Shown here piece by piece: positions 44,219-53,996 of a stretch of 64,000 nt of DNA. Source of the DNA: Terrisporobacter mayombei. GTDB lineage: Bacteria; Bacillota; Clostridia; Peptostreptococcales; Peptostreptococcaceae. The translations under genes and the position numbers were made by a program. The number at the start of each line of letters is the position of its first letter. The first letter of the stretch is position 1. The notes beneath the pieces are model-generated. The model ran no database searches and had not been told where the DNA came from. It saw only the letters and a program-made list of their open reading frames with translations. Location of the stretch: the NCBI RefSeq assembly GCF_020748465.1, contig NZ_JAHZMP010000006.1:1-64000 (forward strand). Reading direction: 5' to 3'.

Positions 44219-45118
44219 TTAAATAATATATTTAATCTCTGCATCTGGAAAAATTTCTTCTATATTTTCTGTAAAAATTTTTTTCATATAAGCTAAATTT
44301 TCCTTTGGATAAACAAACTTTCCATAGCCAAATTGGCCATATTTATAAGTTCTATCATCATCTTTCATTGGCAAAATATTATCTGGAAAAACTTCATTTA
44401 TAATATTTTTTGCTCTTGTTGTATATCTGTGAGATATTACTTCAAAAGTAATTGGATGCTCTAAATTATTAGGTATTTTTTCATTTAAATAAATTAATAA
44501 GTTTCTATAATCTTCTATAACTTTTATTGTATTAATAGCAAATCTTGCTTCTGTTTTTCCTCTATGTTCAATATCTAATAATGTGTCTACATCGTCAAAC
44601 TTTGTCACAAATCTAAATCTTCCATATTCGCTTTTTGCAAAAAATTCAATTGCTCTTTTTAAAGAATGTGTATATGGTTCAACAGGTATAGGATCAGATG
44701 TGCCTGAACCTTCAAATATTGTAATCTTAGGCTTTCTTTCATCCATATATCCTTTTGATCTATCTAAGATATCATCAATATTTACATTAACCTTTATATA
44801 AGGTTTATCACCTAAGTTTGTGTTCAGATAACAGTATTGGCAATTCCCCAGACAACCACTAAATAAAGGTAATTGCCAATGAGCAGATGGTTTACAACTT
44901 TGAAATTTATAGCCCTTTTTAACTCCTACAACTAAAGTGTTTTTCCCTTCTTTGTAAAAATCTCTAATATTATCTCCCGGTATATGTTCTTTATCTTTAT
45001 TATTAGTTAAATTTATTATTTCTGTTTTTTCTTTGTTTTTAAATTCTTGATAAATATTTTTTCCTATTTCATAGTTTAGGGCACCTTTTTCAAATATAAT
45101 TCTTTGAGGAACAAACAT
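44219..45118 (-). CDS. splB: Spore photoproduct lyase homologue with apparent internal deletion (299 aa)
   Basis: Radical-SAM DNA repair enzyme family that reverses spore photoproduct during germination. Cluster motif Cys89-x3-Cys93-x2-Cys96 (GCLGNCQYCYLNTNLG) is intact. Compared, from memory, with the 342-residue Bacillus enzyme, the segment after FAINTIKVIE (about residue 201) that normally continues through some 40 residues, including GYPLGFIVAPIY, is missing; the chain resumes at DYRNLLIYLNEK. The position of the catalytic H-donor cysteine (Cys141 in Bacillus, EASCTSD) is Gly139 (EGSGTSD). Both changes make repair activity doubtful. The rest (ITFEVISHRYT, YKYGQFGYGKFVY) is well conserved. 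Confidence 0.85.
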   Translation of the reverse strand: MFVPQRIIFEKGALNYEIGKNIYQEFKNKEKTEIINLTNNKDKEHIPGDNIRDFYKEGKNTLVVGVKKGYKFQSCKPSAHWQLPLFSGCLGNCQYCYLNTNLGDKPYIKVNVNIDDILDRSKGYMDERKPKITIFEGSGTSDPIPVEPYTHSLKRAIEFFAKSEYGRFRFVTKFDDVDTLLDIEHRGKTEARFAINTIKVIEDYRNLLIYLNEKIPNNLEHPITFEVISHRYTTRAKNIINEVFPDNILPMKDDDRTYKYGQFGYGKFVYPKENLAYMKKIFTENIEEIFPDAEIKYII

Positions 45119-45228
45119 TACTTCACCTTCCTTTGATTCTATTTTTCCAAATTAATACTTAAAAATTCAAGGACAAATTGGAATTATATGTTATAATTTC
45201 AATAAAAATAATATTTAAGGGGTTTACT

Positions 45229-45846
45229 ATGTCTGAAAGCATTAATGAAAAAAATTTAAAGGAACAAGATAAAATAAAAAGATTCGAAAAAATTAAAGAA
45301 GAAATGATAAACAATGGATATAAAGAGAATTTAGGAGTAATTACTGTTGTAAAAGCTAACATTTATGCACTACTTACAGCCGGACCAATAGCTCTTATTT
45401 GTTTTTTCATTTATATAAATAAATGGGGAAGTATTGTTTTTGAGTTTACTCCAGCTACTCTTATGTTATTTTTTATTTCAATAATTGCATGTATTGTTAT
45501 CCATGAACTTTTACACGGACTTACTTGGAGTTTATTTTGTAAGGAAGGATTTAAAAGTATAAGTTTTGGTATTATGTGGCAATCACTTACTCCTTATTGT
45601 CATTGCAAAGAACCACTTAACTTTAAAGCTTATATTACTGGCGGACTTATGCCTTTACTTATTTTAGGTATTTTACTATTTATAATTTCTTTCTTTATGG
45701 AGAATTCTTCATTAATGATTTTAAGTTTGATTAATATTTTATGCGCAGGTGGGGATACTACTATTGCTCTATTATTATGCAAATATAAGGATGCTCTTTT
45801 TATAGATCATCCTACAGACTGCGGTTTTGTTGCATTCACAAAATAA
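45229..45846 (+). CDS. DUF3267 membrane metalloprotease-like protein (205 aa)
   Basis: Four predicted membrane segments (about 45-65, 78-100, 135-160, 165-180). The second contains HELLHG, an HExxH zinc-protease-type motif, which defines DUF3267 proteins. The ATG at 45229 has AAGGGG seven bases upstream; the longer frame adds a hydrophobic stretch with no ribosome site. Members resemble site-2-protease-like metallopeptidases, but no activity or substrate is known. A TATAAT at about 45190-45197 may be its promoter. Monocistronic. Confidence 0.85.
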   Translation: MSESINEKNLKEQDKIKRFEKIKEEMINNGYKENLGVITVVKANIYALLTAGPIALICFFIYINKWGSIVFEFTPATLMLFFISIIACIVIHELLHGLTWSLFCKEGFKSISFGIMWQSLTPYCHCKEPLNFKAYITGGLMPLLILGILLFIISFFMENSSLMILSLINILCAGGDTTIALLLCKYKDALFIDHPTDCGFVAFTK

Positions 45847-45863
45847 TAAGACAAAATTTCAAT

Positions 45864-45902
45864 AAAAAACAGATACAAATTCAAAACTTGTATCTGTTTT
45901 TT
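45864..45902. terminator. Bidirectional terminator between DUF3267 and DHHW genes
   Basis: AAAACAGATACAA/TTGTATCTGTTTT hairpin with A/T tracts on both sides, placed between convergent genes. Confidence 0.85.
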
Positions 45903-45904
45903 AT

Positions 45905-47092
45905 TTATTTTATTTCATCAATCATAGATTTAAAATCTGTTGAATTGTACATAAACATAACTATGTCAGCATCACTATCTTCAATTATTTCTTTTATAGA
46001 TAAATCTAGTTTTTCCGTATATCTTGGATCAACTAGTTGTACTTCTGAAAACATGTCTGCAAACAGCCATGAAGTAGGAGCTTGATAAGAGTCCCTTATT
46101 ATTAGTATTTTCTTATCATTTAAAGCATCCTTATTTTTAATTTTTAATATATTACAAGCATTACCAAACATATAGGCTCCACCATATAATATTTCATCTT
46201 CATGTATCCTTGTGGCTACAAAATCTTCTTCTTTTCCTTTAGTTTCTTTTTTTCCATCATATTTAAAATATTCATATTTATGTTTATTTTTTGAGTGAAC
46301 ATAAGGAATATCTTCATCTTCTTTTACTAAATTATTTAAATTTAAATTATAGCTTCCTAGGAAATATCCTTTTTTTAAATCTGTTTTAATATAATTATCC
46401 CAATTTATGTTTTTAATACTTTCTGTTTTTTTCATCTCCTCCATAATAGTTTTAAAACCTTCATATGCCCCTATACCATTCCAATGATGATCTGTTTTAA
46501 AATATAATTTTTCTCTTTCTTTCTCATTAAATTTACTTAAAAAATCTTCATCTATGTCAATAAAATCTATCTTATCTTTATCTAAATAACTTTTAAATTT
46601 ATTTTTATTTTCAGTAGCATTATTTAAACCTTTTGTAAATTTAGGGTACAAATGAGTTAACATACTTTCTTTATGTGGTGTTGATGCATAATAAACTTTC
46701 TTGTTAGACTTTAATGCTGCTTGAGACAATTCATTTATTTTTTCAGCTGAATCTTTTAAATCTTCCTCTGAAAATACGTCTATTGGTGTTGGCATAACCC
46801 AATTGTTTTCGAGCACATAGTAATTTTTAATTTTATTTTTACCAAGCATTAATTCTACTTTATTATAAAGCTGTGACAACTCCTCTCTAAAAGGAAATTG
46901 ATCTGAAAAGTAGTTTTCAAACTTTGTGGTGAAGTCTTCTTTTTTCACATCTTCCACTGTTGGTATTTGTGCTAATGCTCTATTTTCAGATGCGCTTATC
47001 TCTTTATCTTTACTTATTGTATGAATAAATAATATAGCTATTATTGAAATTAAAAATGGTATAGCTATATATTTAGCTTTTTTATTATTCAT
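45905..47092 (-). CDS. DHHW-family (AlgX/AlgJ-like) extracytoplasmic O-acetylation protein (395 aa)
   Basis: N-terminal membrane anchor (about 7-27), then an SGNH-like fold with the DHHW signature in FKTDHHWNGIGAYEGF and the catalytic Ser block LIIRDSYQAPTSWLFADMF. Proteins of this family work with MBOAT acyltransferases to acetylate exported polysaccharides. The ATG at 47092 is eight bases from GGAGG. It lies 15 bp after the MBOAT gene, so both form one transcript. No polysaccharide synthesis genes are next to it; the polymer is unknown. Confidence 0.88.
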   Translation of the reverse strand: MNNKKAKYIAIPFLISIIAILFIHTISKDKEISASENRALAQIPTVEDVKKEDFTTKFENYFSDQFPFREELSQLYNKVELMLGKNKIKNYYVLENNWVMPTPIDVFSEEDLKDSAEKINELSQAALKSNKKVYYASTPHKESMLTHLYPKFTKGLNNATENKNKFKSYLDKDKIDFIDIDEDFLSKFNEKEREKLYFKTDHHWNGIGAYEGFKTIMEEMKKTESIKNINWDNYIKTDLKKGYFLGSYNLNLNNLVKEDEDIPYVHSKNKHKYEYFKYDGKKETKGKEEDFVATRIHEDEILYGGAYMFGNACNILKIKNKDALNDKKILIIRDSYQAPTSWLFADMFSEVQLVDPRYTEKLDLSIKEIIEDSDADIVMFMYNSTDFKSMIDEIK

Positions 47093-47107
47093 TATCATAT
47101 CCTCCTC

Positions 47108-48523
47108 TTAGAATCTAAAATATAAAAATGGATTGTATGTGGAATTTATTAAAATCACAACAACTATAAACATAATTGACATTAGTGAAATTGAATGAAG
47201 TGTATAAGTAAATCTATTCTCAATTAATTTCTTATTCCTTAACTCAATTCTCGACTTAATCTTAGGTAAAATTGGTGTAGCAAAAATAATTGCCAAAATT
47301 ACAATAAATCCTGATTCATTTATGTAATTAATAAATGAAATATTCCACATAGAATTTGCTCCCAGTCCAACTAAAACTTTTAGATATTCATATGCTTGTA
47401 CAATATTTTCCGCTCTAAAGAATACCCATCCTATCATTACTAATAATATTAAATAAATATGTCTACAGAACTTCGGTAGCTTATTCAAATATTTTTGTAA
47501 GAAGGCTTTTTCTAGTGCAATTAGAAAACCATAATATATTCCCCATGTTACAAAAGTCCAGTCAGCCCCATGCCATATACCTGTTAATGACCAAACTATA
47601 AATAAATTTCTATACTGTTTAATAGGAGAAACTCTATTTCCACCTAAGGGAATATAAACATAATCTCTAAACCAACTTCCTAGAGATATATGCCATCTTC
47701 TCCAAAACTCAGATACACTTTGAGAAATATATGGATAATTGAAATTTTCTAAGAAATCAAAACCAAACATTTTTCCAAGTCCTATGGCCATATCGCTATA
47801 TCCACTAAAATCAAAATAAATTTGTAGAGTGTAACATATTATTCCCAGCCAGCCTTCCATAGTAGACAAATCTGACATATTAGTTGCAAATATACTGTCA
47901 GCAACTAAACCTAAATTATTTGAGAAAATCACTTTTTTTCCAAGACCAATGACAAATCTATTTATTCCTATGGAAAATTTATTTATGGTATGAACTCTAC
48001 TATTTATTTGCTCATCCACTGTTTCATATCTAACAATTGGTCCTGCCACAAGTTGTGGAAACAAACTTATATATAATGCTAAATTATAAATATTCCTCTG
48101 AAGCCTGTTGCTATTTCTATACACATCAATTACATAACTCATTGTTTGGAAAGTGAAAAATGATATTCCAAGAGGTAAAGGTATTGTGGGAATACTTATG
48201 TTAAGATGTAATATATTGTTAATATTATCTATTAAAAAATTGCTATATTTAAATACTCCTAATAGTGAAATATTAAAAATCACCGCTATTATAAGCCACA
48301 ACTTCTTCTCCTTTGTATCCTCTGAAGATACCTTAATTCCAAATATATAATTGCAAATAATAGATGCAATCATTAAAAACACATATTTAGGTTCTCCCCA
48401 TGCATAAAAGAACAAGCTGGCCAATAGTAATACTACATTTTTAAGTCTTTCATTAGATAAATAATAAAAAATAAGTACTACAGGTAAAAATAAAAATAAA
48501 AAAATTAAACTGCTAAAAACCAT
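47108..48523 (-). CDS. MBOAT-family membrane O-acyltransferase, AlgI-like (471 aa)
   Basis: Multi-pass membrane enzyme moving acetyl groups across the membrane. Typical features: MVFSSLIFLFLFLPVVLIFYYL at the N-terminus, GISFFTFQTMSYVIDVYR, PQLVAGPIVRY, NFNYPYISQSVSEFWRRWHISLGSWFRDYVYIPLGGNR and the active-site His in LTGIWHGADWTF. Length is normal. The start is ATG 48523 by family comparison; a TTG 12 bases upstream is closer to the weak GAGAG and cannot be excluded. Operon with the DHHW protein. Confidence 0.92.
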   Translation of the reverse strand: MVFSSLIFLFLFLPVVLIFYYLSNERLKNVVLLLASLFFYAWGEPKYVFLMIASIICNYIFGIKVSSEDTKEKKLWLIIAVIFNISLLGVFKYSNFLIDNINNILHLNISIPTIPLPLGISFFTFQTMSYVIDVYRNSNRLQRNIYNLALYISLFPQLVAGPIVRYETVDEQINSRVHTINKFSIGINRFVIGLGKKVIFSNNLGLVADSIFATNMSDLSTMEGWLGIICYTLQIYFDFSGYSDMAIGLGKMFGFDFLENFNYPYISQSVSEFWRRWHISLGSWFRDYVYIPLGGNRVSPIKQYRNLFIVWSLTGIWHGADWTFVTWGIYYGFLIALEKAFLQKYLNKLPKFCRHIYLILLVMIGWVFFRAENIVQAYEYLKVLVGLGANSMWNISFINYINESGFIVILAIIFATPILPKIKSRIELRNKKLIENRFTYTLHSISLMSIMFIVVVILINSTYNPFLYFRF

Positions 48524-48740
48524 AATTATTTTCAACTCTCAATATGAGAATTGTTTCCCCTCCATCTATTAATTTTCTTCTATATAAATATAACTAAAAA
48601 AATCATTAAAATATCATATTTAGAAGTATTGTGCATTCTTTGTTATAAAGATTTAATAAAATGTAATTTTTGTTATAAATTTGTTATAAAAAATTCATTA
48701 CAGATTCAAACAATAACCTTTACCAAATTCTCACAATATA

Positions 48741-48783
48741 AAAAACTATGAAATTAATTTTTATCTCAACTTCATAGCTTTTA
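48741..48783 (-). terminator. Terminator of the FtsX/ATPase operon
   Basis: AAAACTATGAA/TTCATAGCTTTT stem with an A/T loop and T-run on the minus strand. The rest of 48536-48740 holds no gene. Confidence 0.7.
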
Positions 48784-48802
48784 TGAAAATTATAAACTTT
48801 GA

Positions 48803-49474
48803 CTATCTAATATCATTTAATTTTCCGTCTATTATTGATATAATTCTGTCTGCTTTTTTTGCAATTTCATTATTATGAGTTATCATTATTAAAGTTTGAT
48901 TGTATTTTTTTATGGATTTTTTAAGTAAATCCATAACTTCTTCTGTAGTCTTGCTGTCTAAATTTCCCGTAGGTTCATCTGCTAAAATAATACTTGGTTT
49001 AGCTGCAAGAGCACGAGCTATAGAAACACGTTGTTGTTGACCTCCTGATAATTGATTTGGTAAGTGATCTTTTCTCTCTTCTATGCCAAGCAATTTCATA
49101 AGATCTTCTATATAATCTTTATCTATTTTTTGTTTATCAAGTTTTAGTGGTAGTTCTATATTCTCTTTGACGTTAAGGACTGGTATTAAATTATATTGTT
49201 GAAATACAAATCCAACTTTTTCTCTTCTATATTTAGCTAGTTCGTTGTCAGATAAGCAACATATATCTTTATTATCAACTTTTATAGTTCCATTACTTGG
49301 TCGCTCAAGTCCTCCTATTAAATGAAGAAAAGTACTTTTTCCACTTCCACTTGGTCCCACTATTGCCACAAATTCGCCCTTATTTATTTTTAAATTAACA
49401 TCCTTAAGTGCATCTACTTTTGTTTGTTTTTTCCCATATATTTTACCTAAATTAATAGTCTCTAATATCACCAT
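48803..49474 (-). CDS. ABC transporter ATP-binding protein (MacB/LolD type, 223 aa)
   Basis: Walker [10 protein letters not shown], signature LSGGQQQR, Walker [15 protein letters not shown]-loop MITHNNE. The TGNLDS sequence after Walker B puts it with ATPases of FtsX-type permeases. It is similar to the ATPase at 26363 but lies in a separate operon directly after the 857-aa permease (10-bp gap). GAGGG precedes the ATG. Probably exports a peptide or lipid-linked compound; substrate unknown. Confidence 0.92.
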   Translation of the reverse strand: MVILETINLGKIYGKKQTKVDALKDVNLKINKGEFVAIVGPSGSGKSTFLHLIGGLERPSNGTIKVDNKDICCLSDNELAKYRREKVGFVFQQYNLIPVLNVKENIELPLKLDKQKIDKDYIEDLMKLLGIEERKDHLPNQLSGGQQQRVSIARALAAKPSIILADEPTGNLDSKTTEEVMDLLKKSIKKYNQTLIMITHNNEIAKKADRIISIIDGKLNDIR

Positions 49475-49484
49475 AACAATCCCT

Positions 49485-52058
49485 CTATTCTATAATATTT
49501 ATAGCTTCTACTATGCTACTTTCTTTTATTTTTCTAGCTGGTAGATAAGTTGCCAATAATCCAACAATTATATTGGCTAATACAACTGCTACATATAACT
49601 TGTAATTTATTACAAAATCCATGCCATAAGCTTCAAAACCAAAGGTTTTATACATTCTTATTTGCATCAATAATGAAGTTACTACAACTATTGCACTTGA
49701 AATCACCCCATAGAATAACCCTTCATAAGTTATCATTTTTTTAAAGTCTTTTTCACCTATACCTATTGCCCTTAACATTCCAAATTCACTTGTTCTAGAA
49801 GTTAAGTTATAGCTCACATTATTAATTATATTGAACACACTTATAGCAAACATAACTGCTACTACACCAAAGTCTAAAAGTCTTTTCTGCTTTAATATTT
49901 GCTCATCCATTTTTTTATCTTCAGTCATATCTGTAGTTACAATTCCTGGTACTTTACTCCCAATTTCCCCTAATTTTTTATTTATAGTATTGTGATTTGC
50001 TCCATTTTTCATATTTGCATATACAACATCATAATTACTGTTGCCCACCAATCCATCTAAATATTTATCACTTACTATAACATCTATTCCATCGTCCCCA
50101 GTATACATATTGTCATCTGCATAAGGATAATTAACTATAGCTCCTACTCTAAAAGTGTAGTCTTCATATTGGCAATTATCTTTTCCTTGCCAATACTTCT
50201 GAGTATCTTCTATTTTACCTTTAGGATATTTAATTGTAATTATATCTCCTACTTTTATATCAGCAAGAGGTGAGCCCGTATTTCCACCTAGTACTTTACT
50301 TTTCGTACCATTATCATCATATATATAAGGCATATATACTACTGCCAAATTCTCTTTCTTCATCTTTTCTATATCAATCTTGCCACTTATTGAATAATCC
50401 TCTAGTGATTTTAGCATCTCATCATTATATCCCTTTAACTTCTGCTTCATTAAATAAGTATCACTGGATTTATCATCTATTAAGCTTCCATTTAAAACAT
50501 CTCTTACATATATTTCTGAATCAAGTTGTTTATTAAAATCTTTCTCTAGTAAATCTTTTTTAGGTAAAACTAATCTACTTTCCAAGATCCTAGCTGCTTT
50601 TACTTCATTTATACCATCTATATTTTTAATTTTTTTGATATCTCCATCACTCAAACCAACTCTTTCATCATTAGCTGAAGTTACTTGCATAATAAAGTCA
50701 CCATTTAAATACGTTCCCTTTGTCTGCTGTTCATACATAGCATCAGATATTGTGTAAGCATAATTGTTTCTTATTACTAATACACCACCTATACTCATAG
50801 ATAACATTATTAAAATGAAGGCTTTCTTATTTCTAAATATATTCTTCATTGAAATTGATTTAGTTTGTGATATATGATTACTTATTTTAGCTATTATAAA
50901 ATTACTTTTCTTAATTTTACTATTTGATCCATAGTTTCCTTTTATGGCTTCAATTGGAGAGATTCTTTTTATTTTAAAATAAGTAAATATACTAATTATC
51001 AATATTACAACTAAAGTACATCCTATAGATAGTAAAATCACTTCTGTTGGTATAACAAAAGGCGTTGATTCTAACTTACCTTCAACAGTTATATTTCCAC
51101 CCAACTTATTAAATAACTGTGCCCCTCCCATACCAAGCAATATTCCAATTGGTAGTGATACTACAGCAATAATTAATAACTCATAAATCATAAGTCTAAA
51201 TACTCTAAAATTAGTAGCTCCCACAGCTCGTAGCATTCCATAATCTTTGATTCTTTGGTATACAGATATGGAATAAATACTATAAATTACAAGACCTGCA
51301 AATATGCTCATTGCAAACGCTGTACTTTTGCTAGCCACGTCTATTCCACCGTTATCTTCAACTGTTTGTACTAGGGATTTATTTACTCCCACCTGTTCTT
51401 TTAGATCTATATTTGCTGCATTGGCGATAGCTTCTATATCATTTCTTATTGGACTTCCTTCATTAAATTCTACATTTGCAGTAAACTGACTCATATCATT
51501 CTCATCAAGGTGTAAAAACATTTCACATCTTCCAACACTTTTATCCTTATATCTATCTTTAAGAATTCCTACAACTTTGAAAGTCTCTGATTTTTCTTTA
51601 TTGTAAAGTTTAAAAGTCAGCTCCTGTCCAGCCTCAGGCTTTAGCCCCATACTATTTAGTATCCAAGCTTCTAAGACTACTTCATTTTTTTCTTTTGGTA
51701 ATCTACCTTTAACTATGTTCGACTCGTCATTAAGATAATTATTATCAGCATATAAAATGTTAATTGACAACTTCTCACTTACATCTGTAGATGCATAATA
51801 CGAAGTTATCCCAATATTCTTTATGTCCTTACCTTTTTTTACTATTTCTAACTGATTCTTATCTATATCTTTGTAATAAACATGATAAGTCCCCATCTCC
51901 CTTTTAGTTCTGTTTACATCTGCTTGTTGTGCACTCTTTGATAAAGTCCCTACCCCTACTATAAGTGCTGTTCCTAAGATTATACTAAGCATTATTGCGA
52001 TAGATCTTGATTTAAAATTTTTTATATATTTTATTACTATATTAAAATCTTCCCTCAT
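49485..52058 (-). CDS. FtsX-family ABC transporter permease (857 aa)
   Basis: Two-domain FtsX permease: membrane segment 1 (about 18-38), an outer domain (40-240), three segments (245-370), a segment near 415-435, a second outer domain (440-725), and three C-terminal segments with the motif RTSEFGMLRAIGIGEKDFKKMI. The first half has the matching QRIKDYGMLRAVGATNFRVFRLM. It is not close to the paralogous pair at 19414 and 23844 outside these motifs. The ribosome site GGGAG precedes the ATG. It is divergent from a GHKL/LytTR two-component system that probably controls it. Confidence 0.9.
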   Translation of the reverse strand: MREDFNIVIKYIKNFKSRSIAIMLSIILGTALIVGVGTLSKSAQQADVNRTKREMGTYHVYYKDIDKNQLEIVKKGKDIKNIGITSYYASTDVSEKLSINILYADNNYLNDESNIVKGRLPKEKNEVVLEAWILNSMGLKPEAGQELTFKLYNKEKSETFKVVGILKDRYKDKSVGRCEMFLHLDENDMSQFTANVEFNEGSPIRNDIEAIANAANIDLKEQVGVNKSLVQTVEDNGGIDVASKSTAFAMSIFAGLVIYSIYSISVYQRIKDYGMLRAVGATNFRVFRLMIYELLIIAVVSLPIGILLGMGGAQLFNKLGGNITVEGKLESTPFVIPTEVILLSIGCTLVVILIISIFTYFKIKRISPIEAIKGNYGSNSKIKKSNFIIAKISNHISQTKSISMKNIFRNKKAFILIMLSMSIGGVLVIRNNYAYTISDAMYEQQTKGTYLNGDFIMQVTSANDERVGLSDGDIKKIKNIDGINEVKAARILESRLVLPKKDLLEKDFNKQLDSEIYVRDVLNGSLIDDKSSDTYLMKQKLKGYNDEMLKSLEDYSISGKIDIEKMKKENLAVVYMPYIYDDNGTKSKVLGGNTGSPLADIKVGDIITIKYPKGKIEDTQKYWQGKDNCQYEDYTFRVGAIVNYPYADDNMYTGDDGIDVIVSDKYLDGLVGNSNYDVVYANMKNGANHNTINKKLGEIGSKVPGIVTTDMTEDKKMDEQILKQKRLLDFGVVAVMFAISVFNIINNVSYNLTSRTSEFGMLRAIGIGEKDFKKMITYEGLFYGVISSAIVVVTSLLMQIRMYKTFGFEAYGMDFVINYKLYVAVVLANIIVGLLATYLPARKIKESSIVEAINIIE

Positions 52059-52224
52059 TTGTTTTACTCCCTTCCATCTAAATAAATTCTCTTCTTGAAT
52101 AAGTTCATTATATATGCGAAAAATAATTCTATCAAATCAAGTTTTTTCAATTTTTTTATAGTTATTTGTTCACTTCCATAGATATAATTGCACATTTTAA
52201 GTTCATTTATGTAAATTTCAACTT

Positions 52225-52253
52225 TTTACATATTTTTTTATAAATGATATACT
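52225..52253 (+). promoter_or_regulatory. Promoter of the GHKL/LytTR two-component operon
   Basis: TTTACA (52225-52230), 17-bp spacer and TATACT (52248-52253), 33 bp before the kinase ATG. Confidence 0.7.
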
Positions 52254-52285
52254 TCTAATATAAATGGATAACTAAGGAGTTAAAT

Positions 52286-53218
52286 ATGTACAACATTTTT
52301 ATATTTACAATGGGTATTTTGGTAGTTTTTGTGGGTAGTAATCTAATTTTTTATAGATATGACTTTTATAAAAAGATGAGTTTGGGAAAAAGAAATATTT
52401 TTAGTTTATGTATCTCTTCAATATTATTTTTAATAGCTTATAAAATATTTATTTTTGCATTATATAAATTAAATGATAGTTTACTGACAAAAGGTATTTT
52501 TGTATCAGTATTAGCCTTTATATTAATGATTTTTTCTTTATATCTGGGCTACGAATTTTCAAAAGCATTGAATACGAAGTTTGAATACAAATGTGAATTA
52601 AATAAATCAAATAACAAAATAGAGCATAAGGACAGTATTATAGCTAAACTTAGAAGTCAAAAACATGATTATCTTAAACATTTACAGGTAGTTTATTCCC
52701 TACTTAATAATAATTTAAATAAGGATGCAAAAGACTATATAACAAATATATCTAATAGTTTTAGATCTAAAACTTCTAGATATGGAAAAGTGTCTTATTT
52801 GGATGCTATAGCTTCACTAAAATACGAAGAGTGTCTTATGAAAAATATTACATTTGATGTTTATATCCAAGATTTTATTGATAACTTGGTTATTGAACCA
52901 AGTGATATGAATTCCGTGATTTTAAACATAATTGACAATGCAATTGATTCTTTGTCTACTATTAAGAAAGATAATAAATATATAAAACTCTTAGTCTACG
53001 AAGATGAGTTCCAATATGTTATATCAATAAAAAATAACGGTCCACAAATTCACAACACAGAGAGTATTTTTGAAGAAGGATTTTCTACCAAAGATGGAGA
53101 CAACAGAGGGTATGGCCTTTATCTTGTTAAAAATATTCTAGACAAGTATGGTTATCATATTTTTGCAAGTAGTGATGAATTTTTAACTGAATTTACAATT
53201 TTAATACCGAAATACTGA
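52286..53218 (+). CDS. GHKL sensor histidine kinase, AgrC-like (310 aa)
   Basis: N-terminal membrane part with three segments (about 4-24, 37-60, 70-92), a coiled linker, the phospho-acceptor His127 in LRSQKHDYLKHLQVVYSLL, and a GHKL ATPase domain (NIIDNAIDS, GFSTKDGDNRGYGLYLVKNIL). The membrane part is shorter than in peptide-sensing AgrC proteins. AAGGAG precedes the ATG. Followed 18 bp later by its LytTR partner. It probably senses the state of the divergent ABC transporter or its substrate; that is inference from position. Confidence 0.9.
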   Translation: MYNIFIFTMGILVVFVGSNLIFYRYDFYKKMSLGKRNIFSLCISSILFLIAYKIFIFALYKLNDSLLTKGIFVSVLAFILMIFSLYLGYEFSKALNTKFEYKCELNKSNNKIEHKDSIIAKLRSQKHDYLKHLQVVYSLLNNNLNKDAKDYITNISNSFRSKTSRYGKVSYLDAIASLKYEECLMKNITFDVYIQDFIDNLVIEPSDMNSVILNIIDNAIDSLSTIKKDNKYIKLLVYEDEFQYVISIKNNGPQIHNTESIFEEGFSTKDGDNRGYGLYLVKNILDKYGYHIFASSDEFLTEFTILIPKY

Positions 53219-53236
53219 TAAGAGGAGATAATTCTA

Positions 53237-53974
53237 ATGATAAAAGTTTTAATATGTGATGATGATAAAGCTATAAGAGATGATATAGAAAATATAATAA
53301 AATATTCTGGCTATGTGGACTATGTGAAAAAAGTAAAAAACGGTATTGATGCCATAGAGTTTATTAAAACTGAAAAAATAGATTTGCTTATAATAGATAT
53401 AGATATGCCTCATAAAAATGGAATTGATTGTGCAAAGGAAATTACAAAAATAGATGAAGATGTTCATATAATCTTTGTAACAGGTTTTGCTGATTATAGT
53501 TTGGAGAGTTTCAAGGTCCATCCTGTAGATTTTATAGTAAAACCATTTACAAAGGACAAGATTTTAGATTCTTTAAATATTGCTATAGATCATATTAATT
53601 CCCATAAATTAGCTAAAAGTAACTTTATTGAAGACACCTTATTTGTATATAAGGTAAGAAAACAAGTTCATATGCTTAACTTTGATGATATTGTTATGTT
53701 TGAAAAAAATTCTAGAGCTATTAATCTTTATACTAAAGACCATGATGTGATAAAGTTCTATGAAAGTATTGAGGATTTATCTAAAAGATTGCCACCAGAC
53801 TTCTTCACTTCTCATAAACAATATATAGTTAATTTAAAATTAATACATAAGGTTATACCTATTAATAAGTCTTCTCTTGAAATAAGATTTATTAATTTTC
53901 AAGAAACAGCAACCTTAAGTAAATCACTGGAAAAAGATTTTCTTTATAGATTTTATAGAACAAAAAGATTCTAA
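53237..53974 (+). CDS. LytTR-family response regulator (245 aa)
   Basis: Receiver domain with CDDDKAIRDD, phospho-acceptor Asp54 in LLIIDIDMPHKNG and Lys in IVKPFTK, then a LytTR DNA-binding domain (about 140-240; YKVRKQVHMLNFDDIVMFEKNSRAINLYTK, FFTSHKQYIVNLKLI). AgrA/LytR-type regulators bind paired direct repeats upstream of their targets; the divergent ABC operon is the obvious candidate. Normal length. Cotranscribed with the kinase. Confidence 0.92.
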   Translation: MIKVLICDDDKAIRDDIENIIKYSGYVDYVKKVKNGIDAIEFIKTEKIDLLIIDIDMPHKNGIDCAKEITKIDEDVHIIFVTGFADYSLESFKVHPVDFIVKPFTKDKILDSLNIAIDHINSHKLAKSNFIEDTLFVYKVRKQVHMLNFDDIVMFEKNSRAINLYTKDHDVIKFYESIEDLSKRLPPDFFTSHKQYIVNLKLIHKVIPINKSSLEIRFINFQETATLSKSLEKDFLYRFYRTKRF

Positions 53975-53996
53975 GGCGTACCATATGGTATGCCTT
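53973..53996. terminator. Short bidirectional hairpin between convergent genes
   Basis: AAGGCGTACC ATAT GGTATGCCTT. It overlaps the ends of the LytTR gene and the ybaK gene. Confidence 0.7.

Noticed and set aside
52101..52207. AAGTTCATT repeated at 52101 and 52199 as LytTR operator
   Set aside because: LytTR sites are paired about one helical turn apart; these 9-mers are 98 bp apart and AT-rich, so chance is likely.
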